Made by a program: the position numbers and the translations under genes. From positions 1 through 46,347 of the forward strand of contig NZ_LIPP01000118.1 of assembly GCF_001418335.1 (NCBI RefSeq): DNA of 46,347 bases. Direction: 5' to 3'. The DNA comes from Streptomyces aurantiacus. Its GTDB lineage: Bacteria; Actinomycetota; Actinomycetes; Streptomycetales; Streptomycetaceae. Every line of letters starts with the position of its first letter. Within the stretch, counting starts at the first letter, position 1. Shown here in pieces: positions 16,358 to 27,400 of the stretch. The notes under the pieces were generated by a model, which was given only the letters and a program-made list of their open reading frames with translations, was not told the origin of the DNA and made no database searches.

Positions 16358-17953
16358 TCACTTCTTCCCCGGGGGCGTGTATTCCTTGAGGTGGTGAACG
16401 ACGCGGTCGGTGTAAGAGCGGTACTTCGGGGGAACTCCGCCCGCGTCGTTCACCTTCGCATAGGACGTCCGGTAGGCCGCGGCGATCAGCACCCGCCGGT
16501 CGCCCGGCAGTTCGGCGTCCAGGCGCGGCGCGATCCAGCACAGGTACCGGCCCATCGCCGGAATGGACTCGGCGGGAGGGAACGGCGGCTTGGGCACCGA
16601 CTCCCCGGGCGTGCCGTCCTCGTGCATCCACCAGCGCAGCACGCTCGGCGTCCAACGGGCGATGCCGTACTCGTCCTTGTCGGGATCGGAGAGGTCCGGG
16701 TCGAAGTTGCTCTCGACCTTCAGCATGGCGGCGATCAGGGACGGGGTGACGTCACCCTGGTCGCAGTCGTGCGCCGTCTCGACGATCAGCAGACGGTACG
16801 CGGAGGGGATGCCCCGGTCGGTACGCAGGTCGGCGGCGCCGTACGGGGCGGCGGTGACGCTTCTCGTACCGGCGTTCCCGGCGCTCCCGCCACCGTCGTC
16901 CGAGGCACCGTCCGCCCAGGTGCTGATGCCGTATCCGAGCACCGAGACGGCGACGGCGGCGACCGCGGCGCCCATGACCACCGCCGTCCGGCGTCCACGC
17001 CGGACCCGCACCCTCGGCAGGCGGGGGGACCGGCCGGTGCCGGCCACGGCCTCCACCTGCCGCAGCAACTCCTCCCCGGAGATCCGTTCCGTGTGCGTAC
17101 GCGCCAGGCACGTACGCACGATCTCGCGCCAGCCGTCCGGGAGTCCGGGGGACAGGCGCAGCTCGTCCGTGCCGCGTGCGTAGCGCACCGCCGCGTCCCG
17201 GCGGGCCGAGGGCGTGCCGCCCGGCAGGGGGAACGTGTCCGTCAGGACCAGGTGCGCGAGGACCCCGAAGGCCCATACGTCGGCCGAGGGCCTCGTCTGC
17301 CGCCCCCGCTCGCCGATCTCGGACCAGAGCATCTCGGGCGGCGTGTAGTCGGGCGTGGAGAACGCGGGCGTGTAGGCGTGGGTTCCCTCCAGCTCGGCCG
17401 CCATGTTGAAGTCCGCGAGCCGGGCCGAACCGTCCTCCATCAGCAGGACGTTGGCGGGTTTGAGGTCGCCGTGCACCCAGCCGGCGTCGTGCAGCTGGGC
17501 CAGCCCCTCGCAGATCTGCGCCAGCAGGGCGGGCCCGTGCGGCGGATGCGGGGATCGGGCCAGGAGCCCCGCCAGGGAGTCCTCCGCGCGTTCCAGTACG
17601 AGGACGGTGGCGCCGTCGAGTTCGGGGTGGTCCGGGTCGTCGACCGTGAGGGCCTCGTACATGCGGATCAGCCGGGGGCGCTTGAGCCGGCGGTGCAACT
17701 CCAGCTCCCGCTCGGTCAGTTCCCGCAGGTGGGCCAGCTGCCGGGGCGTACCCGTGCCGGTGGGCAGGAACTTCAGCGCCGCCGACCGCGGCAGGCCCTC
17801 GTGCGGTCCGGTACGGCGGGTCTCGTGCCGACCGGCTTCGTGCCGACGGGCCTCGTACACGCTCCCGAACGCGCCTGTGGCGATGGGCGCCCGTACCTCC
17901 CAGGGCCCGACCCGGTACCCCTTCGGCACCGCGACCGCGTACGCCTCCGTCAC
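16358..17953 (-). CDS. Ser/Thr protein kinase fused to extracytoplasmic lytic-transglycosylase-like domain
   Basis: 531 residues from GTG at 17953, which overlaps the FHA gene stop (GTGA). The kinase domain (about 10-300) shows a Gly loop IATGAFGSVY, the ATP-binding Lys in SAALKFL (Lys61), a catalytic loop HGDLKPAN (Asp163), and a metal-binding motif that reads DFN instead of DFG (181-183). An Arg-rich juxtamembrane stretch leads to a transmembrane helix (about 323-345). The outside part (about 385-525) resembles a soluble lytic transglycosylase core: LIAAMLKVESNFDP with the putative catalytic Glu414, then YGIARWTP and an AAYRTSYAKV segment. This suggests peptidoglycan sensing or cleavage coupled to phosphorylation. 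The upstream FHA protein is a natural phosphothreonine-binding partner. Confidence 0.88.
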   Translation of the reverse strand: MTEAYAVAVPKGYRVGPWEVRAPIATGAFGSVYEARRHEAGRHETRRTGPHEGLPRSAALKFLPTGTGTPRQLAHLRELTERELELHRRLKRPRLIRMYEALTVDDPDHPELDGATVLVLERAEDSLAGLLARSPHPPHGPALLAQICEGLAQLHDAGWVHGDLKPANVLLMEDGSARLADFNMAAELEGTHAYTPAFSTPDYTPPEMLWSEIGERGRQTRPSADVWAFGVLAHLVLTDTFPLPGGTPSARRDAAVRYARGTDELRLSPGLPDGWREIVRTCLARTHTERISGEELLRQVEAVAGTGRSPRLPRVRVRRGRRTAVVMGAAVAAVAVSVLGYGISTWADGASDDGGGSAGNAGTRSVTAAPYGAADLRTDRGIPSAYRLLIVETAHDCDQGDVTPSLIAAMLKVESNFDPDLSDPDKDEYGIARWTPSVLRWWMHEDGTPGESVPKPPFPPAESIPAMGRYLCWIAPRLDAELPGDRRVLIAAAYRTSYAKVNDAGGVPPKYRSYTDRVVHHLKEYTPPGKK

Positions 17954-18705
17954 CGCGCCTCCCGTCTCGTCGGCGCCAGCAGGACGATCAGGTCGTCCTC
18001 CCGTACCAGGTCGAAGCGGAGTGCCAGGGACACCAGGGACTCCTTCTTGCCGTTGAGGCGCGGTCCGGTGTCCGCCGTCTCGGGGCCGGGTTTGAGACGG
18101 AGCTTCACGGCCAGGTAGTCGATGTTCCACTGCACCGAAGTGCGGGACGCCGCCTGCCAGTTGGGGCGTAATCGCTCGACGACCTGGTCGACCGTGGGCA
18201 GTGGTGCGTGCGGTTCACCGCGCAGCCGGGGCTCGCAGAGAGCGGCGAGGACCGCGAAGTAGCGTTTCGTGCGGTCGACGGAGAAGGCGGGCGCGGTCGT
18301 CGTGCCGTCCAGGCCCTCCGGGGACCGCAGATAGTCGTGGCGGGGCGCCCACACCTCGACGGGCAGCAGGTCGCCCGCCGCCGGGAGGACGATCCTGGAG
18401 AACTCGAAGGGGATCGGCGCGTCCAGCCGGCCGGGCGCGACCTTGATGTGCTCGCCCGCGCCCTCCGGGTTCTCCACCACGTACGTCTGGTGGGACGAGA
18501 GGTTGCTCAGCGTCCAGAAGGTGCCCTGGGCGGTGATCTCACCGGCCTTGCGGGACACGCCTTCGTGCGCGATCGCGAGTTCGTTGCCGCTTTCGGAGCG
18601 GCCGAAGGCCAGCCGTTCGCCGGGGGCCAGCCGGAACCGGGCGGCGTCGGGCCGGAAGCGGTCGCGCTCCGTGGTCGGCGGAGGTACCACGATGATGCTG
18701 TACAA
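17950..18705 (-). CDS. FHA domain protein, partner of the adjacent kinase
   Basis: 251 residues from a TTG at 18705. This start is favoured by a GGGGAG ribosome-binding site seven bases upstream; an ATG further upstream (18759) lies in poor coding sequence. The N-terminal 100 residues form an FHA domain: LAFGRSESGNELAI, the phosphopeptide-binding Arg-Ser pair, and GVSRKAGEI, followed by LSNLSSHQTYV. The rest (about 150-250) is helical, possibly winged-helix-like (TVDQVVERLRPNWQAASRTSVQWNIDYLAVKLRL). Four-base overlap with the kinase gene implies coupled synthesis. FHA domains bind phosphothreonine, so it probably docks on the autophosphorylated kinase. Confidence 0.85.
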   Translation of the reverse strand: MYSIIVVPPPTTERDRFRPDAARFRLAPGERLAFGRSESGNELAIAHEGVSRKAGEITAQGTFWTLSNLSSHQTYVVENPEGAGEHIKVAPGRLDAPIPFEFSRIVLPAAGDLLPVEVWAPRHDYLRSPEGLDGTTTAPAFSVDRTKRYFAVLAALCEPRLRGEPHAPLPTVDQVVERLRPNWQAASRTSVQWNIDYLAVKLRLKPGPETADTGPRLNGKKESLVSLALRFDLVREDDLIVLLAPTRREAR

Positions 18706-18800
18706 GGTCGTTCTCCCCGTCCCGTGTGCAGCTGTGGGAGCCAGGGTAGGCGGACGCACCAGGGCCGTGGCCCTCCTTGGCGGAGTGGAACACGGCCCTT

Positions 18801-18827
18801 GGCGTGAATGGCGTGAACGTGACGTTC
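18801..18827 (-). promoter_or_regulatory. Palindrome and direct repeat upstream of FHA-kinase operon
   Basis: GAACGTGACGTTC (18815-18827) is a perfect 6+1+6 palindrome, and GGCGTGAA occurs twice (18801, 18810). They lie in the 142-base gap between the RDD gene stop and the FHA start, about 100 bases upstream of the latter. Possible operator. Confidence 0.4.
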
Positions 18828-18847
18828 CGGAGTGGGCACCCGCCCCT

Positions 18848-19468
18848 TCAGCCCTTGATGACCACCGAGCTGCACACCTTGTCGGCGAACGTCTGCTTCT
18901 TCTCGTCCCACAGCGGCCACAGCCAGCCGAGATAGCAGGCGAAGCTGTCGAGGAAGTGCGCGAGGCGGCGTACGAACGCCATGCCGACGCCGAGCGGCCT
19001 GCCGTCGATCTCCCGCAGCAGCCGGATGCCGAGAGCCTTCTTGCCGATGGTCTGACCGGTCTTGCCCTCCTGGACCAGCATCCAGATCATGGCGCCGAAC
19101 ACGGTGACGAGGCCGACGAGAACGAGGAACGTCGACACCGGGTCGGCGCCGATGGCCGCGCCGATCACGACGGGGAGGTAGGCGACCGTGAGGACGAGCC
19201 CGTCCACCAGCGTCGCGAGGAACCGCAGACCCCAGTGGGCGAACGGGGGCATACCGGCGTACATCTGCTGGTGGGGGTCGGGGTATCCGGGGTACTGCTG
19301 GCCGGGCTGCTGGGGGTAGGCGTAGCCCTGCTGGGGCGGCACGCCCTGCGGTGCCTGCGGGTAGCCGTAGCTGGGGGGCTGGTCCTGCTGCGGGTATCCG
19401 CCGTGGCCCTGCTGAGGGTTCTGCGGCTGACCGTAGGGGTCGTGGGGTGGGGGCGGGCCGAAGCTCAT
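18848..19468 (-). CDS. RDD family membrane protein with Pro/Gln/Tyr-rich N-terminus
   Basis: 206 residues from ATG at 19468, with a GGAGG site upstream. Residues 1-72 are a low-complexity Pro/Gln/Tyr/Gly region. The RDD domain follows: [23 protein letters not shown] (first Arg-Asp helix), a second helix at 112-132, and the conserved [22 protein letters not shown] loop, with a last hydrophobic segment near 168-178. RDD proteins are small membrane proteins of mostly unknown transport role. Monocistronic; the disordered head may mediate partner binding. Confidence 0.87.
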   Translation of the reverse strand: MSFGPPPPHDPYGQPQNPQQGHGGYPQQDQPPSYGYPQAPQGVPPQQGYAYPQQPGQQYPGYPDPHQQMYAGMPPFAHWGLRFLATLVDGLVLTVAYLPVVIGAAIGADPVSTFLVLVGLVTVFGAMIWMLVQEGKTGQTIGKKALGIRLLREIDGRPLGVGMAFVRRLAHFLDSFACYLGWLWPLWDEKKQTFADKVCSSVVIKG

Positions 19469-19746
19469 GGCTGGTTTCCTCCGTTGCGCATGTGGGGACG
19501 GTGCGGACACGCTCGGAGGAACATGGTGATATGAGCGGTGCGCCCCCCGGTGCCGGCCGCAGTACTGCACTTTTCATCGTTCTACCGAGGGAGAGTTCCT
19601 GTCCAGCCTGGCGAATCAGGTGTTGTGCAGCTGCAACCTGCGTGATCTTTGCCCGGGCGGGACCTCGGACCGCCCCGACTGCCCGGGCCGCCCGGGTTGC
19701 CCGGCCCGATTGGAACCGGGGCCCCGTCATCCGCGAGAATGGCCGC

Positions 19747-20601
19747 ATGACCGCCCAGATTCTCGATGGCAAGGCCACCGCAGCCGCGATCAAGTCCGAT
19801 CTGACCGTCCGAGTGGCGGCCCTGAGGGAGAAGGGCATCACGCCCGGACTCGGCACCGTCCTGGTGGGTGACGACCCCGGCAGCCAGAAATACGTCGCAG
19901 GCAAGCACCGCGACTGCGCCCAGGTCGGCATCGCCTCCATCCAGCGCGAACTGCCCGCGACCGCCACGCAGGAGGAGATCGAGGCGGTCGTCCGCGAGCT
20001 CAACGAGGACCCGTCCTGCACCGGGTACATCGTCCAACTGCCGCTTCCCAAGGGCATCGACGAGAACCGCGTCCTCGAACTGATGGACCCGGACAAGGAC
20101 GCGGACGGGCTCCACCCCATGAACCTCGGCCGTCTCGTCCTGAACGAGCCGGCTCCGCTGCCCTGCACCCCGAACGGCGTGCTCACCCTGCTCAGGCAGT
20201 ACGGAGTGGAGATCAAGGGCGCCGAGGTCGTGGTCGTCGGCCGTGGTGTGACGATCGGCCGGTCGATGCCGCTGCTGCTCACGCGGCGCTCGGAGAACGC
20301 GACGGTGACGCAGTGCCACACCGGCACCCGCGATCTGGCCTCGCATCTGCGCCGCGCCGACATCATCGTCGCCGCGGCCGGCTCCGCGCACCTGATCCGC
20401 CCCGAGGACGTGAAGCCGGGGGCGGCCGTCCTCGACGTCGGGGTCTCCCGCAACGCCGACGGCAAGATCGTGGGCGACGTCCACCCCGGTGTGGCCGAGG
20501 TCGCCGCGTGGATCTCGCCGAACCCGGGCGGGGTGGGCCCGATGACCCGCGCCCAGCTTCTCGTCAACGTGGTCGAGGCGGCGGAACGCAGTGCCGGCTG
20601 A
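19747..20601 (+). CDS. folD: Methylenetetrahydrofolate dehydrogenase / methenyl-THF cyclohydrolase
   Basis: 284 residues. It interconverts 5,10-methylene-THF and 10-formyl-THF with NADP, supplying the formyl donor used by PurN and PurH. Diagnostic segments are [17 protein letters not shown] (active-site Tyr/Lys), [11 protein letters not shown], the nucleotide-binding [17 protein letters not shown] and the C-terminal [17 protein letters not shown]. The ATG at 19747 gives the expected [12 protein letters not shown]. The last 11 bases overlap the DUF3017 gene. I looked for a ZTP riboswitch upstream and did not find one. Confidence 0.97.
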   Translation: MTAQILDGKATAAAIKSDLTVRVAALREKGITPGLGTVLVGDDPGSQKYVAGKHRDCAQVGIASIQRELPATATQEEIEAVVRELNEDPSCTGYIVQLPLPKGIDENRVLELMDPDKDADGLHPMNLGRLVLNEPAPLPCTPNGVLTLLRQYGVEIKGAEVVVVGRGVTIGRSMPLLLTRRSENATVTQCHTGTRDLASHLRRADIIVAAAGSAHLIRPEDVKPGAAVLDVGVSRNADGKIVGDVHPGVAEVAAWISPNPGGVGPMTRAQLLVNVVEAAERSAG

Positions 20602-21262
20602 GCAGGAGCCGGGAGCCCCGGCCGAACGACACGCTGTGACCTCGACCGGGACGGAGGCCCCGACCGGAACGGAGGCCCCGGCTGAGACCGAGGCCCCGGT
20701 GCGCGGCAAGGCGCCGGAGTCGGGCTCCGGCTCGGGACCTGAGTCTGAGCCTGAGCCGGACTCGGGCTCGGAGGCCGGTGCCGAAGACCCCGCCGGCCCT
20801 TCCGCCCAGGAAGGCGATGAGCTCACCGTGAGCGACGCCGTCAGCGCGCCCGGCCCCGACGGGGAACCCCGACGTGTCACGCGGCGCTTTCCGCTCTTCA
20901 CGCGCGACACCGCGCGGCCCGAGGGCGGCGGCAGGGCGGCTTCCCGCGAAGCGCCCGCGCCTGCCCGGCAGTGGCCGATCCTCGCGGTCACCGGCATGGT
21001 CGGGCTCGGGCTGCTGCTGACCGCGCTCAGCCTGTTCAAGGCCGGCACCCTGCTGATCGGCGTCGCGCTGCTCGTGGGCGCGGCCATGCGCTGGATGCTG
21101 CCCGACGTGGGCATGCTCGCCGTACGGTCCCGGTTCACGGACCTGGTCACGTACGGCGTCCTGGGTGCGACCATCGCGCTGCTCGCGATGATGGCGCAGC
21201 CCAACCCCTGGCTTGTGCTCCCGTTCCTGGACGACACGCTGCACTTCACGATCAGGACGTAG
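20591..21262 (+). CDS. DUF3017 membrane protein
   Basis: 223 residues starting at GTG 20591, inside the end of folD, so translation is coupled. The first about 125 residues are disordered and acidic, with Glu/Ser/Gly/Thr repeats. Residues about 128-205 contain three hydrophobic helices ([57 protein letters not shown]), with the DUF3017 signature [12 protein letters not shown] between helices 2 and 3. DUF3017 commonly follows folD in actinomycetes. Function unknown; the start may be internal if the acidic head is not translated. Confidence 0.85.
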   Translation: MPAEQEPGAPAERHAVTSTGTEAPTGTEAPAETEAPVRGKAPESGSGSGPESEPEPDSGSEAGAEDPAGPSAQEGDELTVSDAVSAPGPDGEPRRVTRRFPLFTRDTARPEGGGRAASREAPAPARQWPILAVTGMVGLGLLLTALSLFKAGTLLIGVALLVGAAMRWMLPDVGMLAVRSRFTDLVTYGVLGATIALLAMMAQPNPWLVLPFLDDTLHFTIRT

Positions 21263-21324
21263 GCACTCCGCTCGGTGCTGTGGGGTTTGCGTCGCTCGGC
21301 GTCGTGGTGATCTGCGGGTCCGCT

Positions 21325-21354
21325 GTGGCTGGGCGCGCAGTTCCCCGCCCCCCT
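21325..21354 (-). repeat. Dispersed GC-rich repeat, copy 1
   Basis: Read on the minus strand the element contains GGGGCGGGGAACTGCGCGC then CCAGCC. A matching copy lies at 33176 on the plus strand after the aldehyde dehydrogenase gene. I recognise this as a very common streptomycete intergenic sequence near gene ends. Confidence 0.7.
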
Positions 21355-21436
21355 GCGGGGCGCCTCCGCGTACCGGTCGGGCCGTCTCGTCAGCCGAGTG
21401 CGAAGTCGGTGGGAGACTGGACCGCCGACCAGCGGA

Positions 21437-21452
21437 CATGCAACGGTGCATG
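21437..21452. promoter_or_regulatory. Palindrome upstream of XRE/DUF2690 gene
   Basis: CATGCA and TGCATG flank ACGG in a perfect inverted repeat about 150 bases upstream of the regulator gene. Candidate operator, possibly autoregulatory. Confidence 0.35.
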
Positions 21453-21601
21453 CCCACAGGCCCGAGTGCTCCCGTGCGCCCCCACCCCGGGAACTGAGAT
21501 CCTGCCCTGGCGCATCCCTGTGGGTAGCCAGAACGGGGAGCGGCAGAGGGCTCATCGCGCGGGAGAAGCCAGCACGTACGGGGGGAAAGAGGGGGGTAGC
21601 A

Positions 21602-22918
21602 ATGCCTCGTTGGAGGGACTTGCCGGATGAACTCGATCCGCAGGTCAGGGAGTTCGCCAGCCAGCTGCGCCGGCTGGTCGACCGAGGCGGACTCAGTATC
21701 GCCGCCGTGGCCGACCGCACCGGATACAGCAAGACGTCCTGGGAGCGGTATCTGAACGGCCGCCTGCTCGCGCCCAAGGGCGCGATCGTGGCGTTGGCCG
21801 AGGTGACCGGGACCAATCCCGTCCATCTGACGACGATGTGGGAGCTTGCCGAGCGGGCCTGGAGCCGTTCGGAGATGCGCCACGACATGACCATGGAAGC
21901 GATCCGGATCTCCCAGGCGCGCGCCGCGCTCGGAGAGTTCGGGCCGACTCCGGCCAAGGGGGGACGGAACGAGAAGCAGGCGCGCGCCGGGGGGAGCAGG
22001 ACGGCCGCGCCCACGCCGGGTATCGCGGGGCCCGCGGGGGTGGCCCCCACGGTGCCTCCGCAGAGCGCGAGCACGGCACAGCCGGCACAGCCGGTACAGC
22101 CGGTACAGGGGGACGAGCGCAGGTCGCCGTACGGAGCCGGTGCCGAGGGCGCCGGTGCCGGAGCAGGCGCGGGTGCGGGTGCGGGTGTGCGTGGTGGCGG
22201 CTGGGGAGTCGTCGCCAGGCCTCCCGGAGCGTCGGGGGAGTCCGGGGTGTCCGGGGTGTCCGGAGCGCCCAGGTCCACCAGGCCCCCCGGGGCCATGGGC
22301 CCCGGCGCGTCCGGCGTGTCCGGCGTGTCCGGCCTCGGTCCTTCGGGCGCCTACGGGCCGGCCGGGGGGCCGCCTCAGGACGCGCGGCCGGGACCCGGCG
22401 GCCCGCCCGGCGCTGCGCCCGACGGGCCGCGGCGGAAGCGGCGGCTCACCCTGCTGGTCGCCGGGATCGTGGGCGTAATGGTGGTGATAGCCGCGGCCGT
22501 GTTCCTCGCCTCCTCCGGTGGTGACGGCAAGGACAAGGTCGAGGCGAAGCCGACGCCGAGTCCGACCGTGAGCAAGGAACTGCCCGCCGGCGTCGAGTGC
22601 AGTGGCGCGGACTGCGCGGGCAAGGACCCGGAGAACATGGGCTGCGGCGGGACGCTGGCGCAGACCGTGGAGCAGGCCGTCGTCGGCACCGCCCAGGTCG
22701 AGGTGCGCTACAGCGAGACGTGCGGCGCCGCGTGGGCTCGTATCACGGCGGCCGGAGCCGGGGACGCGGTGCGGATATCGGCGGGCTCGGCCGCCGCGCA
22801 GAGCGCCGAGGTCGACACGGACACCGACGCCTACACCCCGATGGTCGCGGTGAAGAACGCCACCGCGGCGAAGGCCTGCGCGACACTCCAGTCGGGCCAG
22901 GAGGGCTGCACGAAGTAA
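21602..22918 (+). CDS. XRE-family HTH membrane protein with DUF2690 domain
   Basis: 438 residues from ATG at 21602, preceded by GAGGGGGG. An N-terminal helix-turn-helix (about 15-70: LSIAAVADRTGYSKTSWERYLNGRLL) is followed by a long disordered Ala/Gly/Pro/Ser linker (about 115-275) with several short repeats. A single transmembrane helix follows (about 282-302), then an extracytoplasmic DUF2690 domain with conserved Cys residues (CSGADCAGKDPENMGC, then SETCGAAW). The layout implies a membrane-tethered DNA-binding protein or sensor; the target genes are unknown. Monocistronic, ending at a strong terminator. Confidence 0.88.
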   Translation: MPRWRDLPDELDPQVREFASQLRRLVDRGGLSIAAVADRTGYSKTSWERYLNGRLLAPKGAIVALAEVTGTNPVHLTTMWELAERAWSRSEMRHDMTMEAIRISQARAALGEFGPTPAKGGRNEKQARAGGSRTAAPTPGIAGPAGVAPTVPPQSASTAQPAQPVQPVQGDERRSPYGAGAEGAGAGAGAGAGAGVRGGGWGVVARPPGASGESGVSGVSGAPRSTRPPGAMGPGASGVSGVSGLGPSGAYGPAGGPPQDARPGPGGPPGAAPDGPRRKRRLTLLVAGIVGVMVVIAAAVFLASSGGDGKDKVEAKPTPSPTVSKELPAGVECSGADCAGKDPENMGCGGTLAQTVEQAVVGTAQVEVRYSETCGAAWARITAAGAGDAVRISAGSAAAQSAEVDTDTDAYTPMVAVKNATAAKACATLQSGQEGCTK

Positions 22919-22964
22919 CCAGCCCCGCACGACACGGACCGGGGTCCCGCGCAGGACTCCGGCC

Positions 22965-23004
22965 GAACGGGCGCGCCGACTCGACCGAGTCGGCGCGCCC
23001 GTTC
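22965..23004 (+). terminator. Very strong terminator hairpin after XRE/DUF2690 gene
   Basis: The stem of about 18 base pairs begins GAACGGGCGCGCCGACTC and is fully complementary to the bases ending at 23004, around a GACC loop. Confidence 0.9.
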
Positions 23005-23296
23005 GCGTCGAGGCGCGGGGCCGCCGCCGCGGGGCGGTAAATGGCCGCCGTGCGGCAGGAATGCCCGGCGTACTTCGGGGCAGGCGAACCGTACCCCCAC
23101 GGGAATCCGGCGTCGGTTCGGGGAGGACGCACCGCTCTCCCCACCGACCGGCACCCCCACCTGGCGGCCGTCGGCCTCTCTCCTGGCCGACGGCCGCCTG
23201 CCTTTCCGTCCAGGCCCGGGCGCGGCCTTGTGGGGTGGGCCACAGCGGCCCCGCCCGTCCGGGATTCCGGATGCGCGATAGCCTGACCGCTGGATC

Positions 23297-23312
23297 TCTC
23301 TTGACGCCAAGA

Positions 23313-23314
<2 letters not shown>
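23297..23314. promoter_or_regulatory. Palindrome 1 upstream of mdh, containing TTGACG
   Basis: TCTCTTGACGCCAAGAGA has seven-base arms (TCTCTTG/CAAGAGA) around ACGC. It includes a perfect -35-like TTGACG at 23301. This architecture resembles MarR-type operators overlapping a promoter; the regulator is unknown. Confidence 0.55.
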
Positions 23315-24405
<1,091 letters not shown>

Positions 24406-24428
24406 GCCCCGTTCTCCCCATCCTGACC

Positions 24429-24458
24429 CTGATCCCCGGGCGGCTGTCCGGGGATCAG
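24429..24458. terminator. Bidirectional terminator between mdh and the VMAP operon
   Basis: An 11-base-pair perfect stem (CTGATCCCCGG with CCGGGGATCAG) around eight bases. It overlaps the last codon and stop of the convergent 24455 gene by four bases. Confidence 0.8.
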
Positions 24459-27400
24459 CGCGTTCCGTCCCCGACGGCGAGTGCGGCCAGGTCGAGGAAC
24501 GCGCGCGTGGTCGCCGCCCGCAGTCTGCCGAGATCCCGGAACCCCGGGCTGCGCAGTGACCGGTCGAACGGCACCAGGACCACCTGGCCGGCGTCGATGC
24601 CCAGCCGCCGGACGAAGCCGGCCGACGGCGCCCGGCCCACGGAGCCCTCGATCTCGGTGACCACCACGATCGCCTCGTCCGCGAGCCGCCGGTGGCCGGC
24701 GGCCCGTACTCCGTCGAGCGTGCGCACCGCCGCGTCCAGGAACCAGTCGGCGGTGCCGCAGCACAGGATCAGCCGGTCCGTGAGCCGGAGAACGGCCTCG
24801 GCCGGCCTCCCCAGCCGCAACGGTGACCAGTCGGTGAGTACGAAGGAGTAGTACGGCGCGGTCCGGGCCAGTACGCGTGCGTACTCCTGGGCGTGAGCGG
24901 TGTTGGGGCTGCGGTGGCCCGTGCGGTGCGCGGCCACCTCAAGCCCCGAGGGCAGGTGAGTCGTCAGGGCGCGAATGTCCGCGTACGAAGCGCCCGGCGG
25001 CAGGGCCGCGACGGTTTGCACGGTCGCGGGGTTGCGGTCCGTCAGGAAGGCGTCGAGCGTTCCGTTGACCGCCGCCCCGTCGAGTGCGAGGACGGGTTCC
25101 CCGCGGACGGTGGCGAGCAGTGAGCCGAGGACCGCCGTCGTCGTGGCACGCCCGCTGTAGTGGTACGCGCCGAGGAGGGTGAGGCGCCGGCTCCGGCGCA
25201 GCGGCACGCGCAGCCGTGCCAGGCGGGCCTCGTCCTCCCGGCGGGCGGCGCCGAAGCGGGACAGCCGCAGCGGGCGGTCGACAGGGCCGAGCCGTTCCCC
25301 GGCGGGCGGCAGGTCGAGCGGTACCTGCTCGGAGGCCGTGTTCCCGGCCGAGGGCGGGGGTTCGGCGCCGTCCTGCGGCGCCCGGGTCAGGGCGATGTAC
25401 TGCGCGAGGACGTCCGCGACCGTCCCCGCCGACGGCCGCCCGGCCGGGTCCGGGTCGAGGCAGCGCAGGACGAGCAGCCGCAGCCGGTCCCAGATGTCGC
25501 CCTGCCACTGGTGCATGTCCTCCGGCAGCCCCGGCGCCACCGGACCGGTGTCGGTGCTGATCAGATGGAGGAGTTCGCCCAGGGAGCGCACGTTGTCCTC
25601 GACGGTCGGGACAGGCCCCGAGCCGAGGTACTGCCCGTCGACCACGCAGTCCGACAGGTCGGCCAGCACCACCGTGCGGCGCAGCACGAACACGCTGTCG
25701 GCGTTGAAATTCCCGAGCACCAGCCCGCTGAGGTGGCAGATGTTGAGCGCGCTCGCCAGATGCCAGCCGACGAGCAGGCCGGCGAGCTTGTCGAAGGGGG
25801 CGGCACCCCTCTGGTAGGCCAGGCCGGCGATGTCCGAGAGGCGTGGCGGCTGTGCTTCGAGGGGGTCGGCGTCGGTGATCGGGGCCGTCGCGAGCCAGGG
25901 CGGCCTTTCGGTGAGCCCGGTGCCGCGCAGGACGGGCGCGTACCGTCCGGCGAGCCGGGTGAGGACCTCGGCCTCCACGTCGATCAGCCGGGCGTTGGCC
26001 GTGGGGAGGTCGGGCCGCGGCACCCGCAGCACCGCCGGGCCTCCCTGGTCGGGGCGCACGTCGACGGCCCGGTACAGGACGGTCCGCCGGCCTTTGCGCC
26101 GGCCCAGCAGCTCGTAGGGGCCCAGGCGCCGGGGGTCGTCGTCCGTCAGCGGCGCCCAGTCGTCCGTCCCCGCGGAGGGCGGCGGTGTCCGCTCGACGCG
26201 CTCCGTGCCGCCTGTCGTCTCGACGGAGACCCCGAAACGTGTCAGCAGGCGCCGCTCGACACTCGTGAACGGGCGGTGGGTGCCCGGCAGTTGGGCCAGT
26301 CCGTCCGGGTGGGCGAGCCAGGCGGGGAAGTCGGGGGAGTTGCCCGCGAGTTGTTCGATGCGCCGCCCGATGTTGCGGCCCGTCCTGAGCAGTTCGGACT
26401 GGGGGACCGCGTCGAGCAGCACCGACTTGGTCGCGTCGGGAAAGTCGAACACCAGGTGTTTGGCGGGCAGTGGCCCCGGCACCGGCGCAGGGTACGGCCG
26501 GACGAGGCCCCCGAGGAACACCTCGGCGAGGTGGGAGGTGTGCGCCGTCCACGGCACCGCCGACTGCACGAGCCGCATCACCGGTACCGACAGGGGCGAC
26601 ACGGCCGCCAGATGCGCCGCGAGGCGGTACGCCTCCGGGGTCGCCGCGTCCCGGAAGTGCTGGGCGCTGTGCAGGTCACGGGAGGAGGTGACGGCCGCGT
26701 ACCGGCTGGGCAGGGCCAGGAGCGGCAGTTCCACGGTGGTGCCCGGGGAGGCGAGCAGATGGGACCAGTCCCGCAGGGCGGCGGGGGTGGGCTCCAGGAC
26801 CGGCACCGGTATGCCGTCGAACGAGGCGAGGTCCGCGGGCAGCACCCGGTCGGTGATCTCCCAGGAGGTGTTGGCTCCGCCGATACGCCGGGTGGTGGCC
26901 TGCCAGCGCTCCGCGTGGATGCCGGACGACTCCCACATCTGCGGCGGCAAAGTGTGCAGCAGCGCCACGGGACCGCGGGCGGCCCACGCGGACAGCAGCT
27001 CGTGCAGCGCGCCGTGCCGCCACGCGGCGCCCATGCCGTCGCTGACGACCAGGACGAGGGTGCGGCCCGAGGGGTCGTTCACCGTGCTGGTGGGCAGCGG
27101 GGCGCTGTCCTGCTGGAACGGCCGGGCGCGCAGGTGTGGCGCGTGGGCGACGCGGGTGTCGAGGCCGTGCACGCGGGTGGTCGCGAAGGCGCCGAGGCGT
27201 TCCAGGAGAGTACGCAGTTCGGCGCCGAGCCGGTGCCAGAGCAGCATCGACAGGCCGTCGTCGACGAGCAGCACGAGATGCAGCCAGCGTTCCTGGACGG
27301 GCCGTTGCACCACGTCCGGCAGCCGGCTCTCGGCGAGCTGGGCGGCCGTGCGCTCCTCGTCGACCTCCAGGCGGTGCCGGCTGGCCCGGCGGCGGCGCAA

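Larger units (their letters stand above)
21263..21601. other. 339-base intergenic region
   Basis: No gene seen. It contains a copy of a dispersed streptomycete intergenic repeat (21325-21354, minus orientation) and a palindrome CATGCA-ACGG-TGCATG at 21437-21452 upstream of the XRE regulator. Confidence 0.5.

Noticed and set aside
19560..19746. ZTP riboswitch upstream of folD
   Set aside because: The region is GC-rich with CCGCCCGGG stretches but lacks the ACTGGCG core, the GGGGAGC block and the correct order of stems.
23041..23286. Small gene of 81 codons upstream of mdh
   Set aside because: No ribosome-binding site and Pro/Arg-rich composition typical of a random GC-rich frame.
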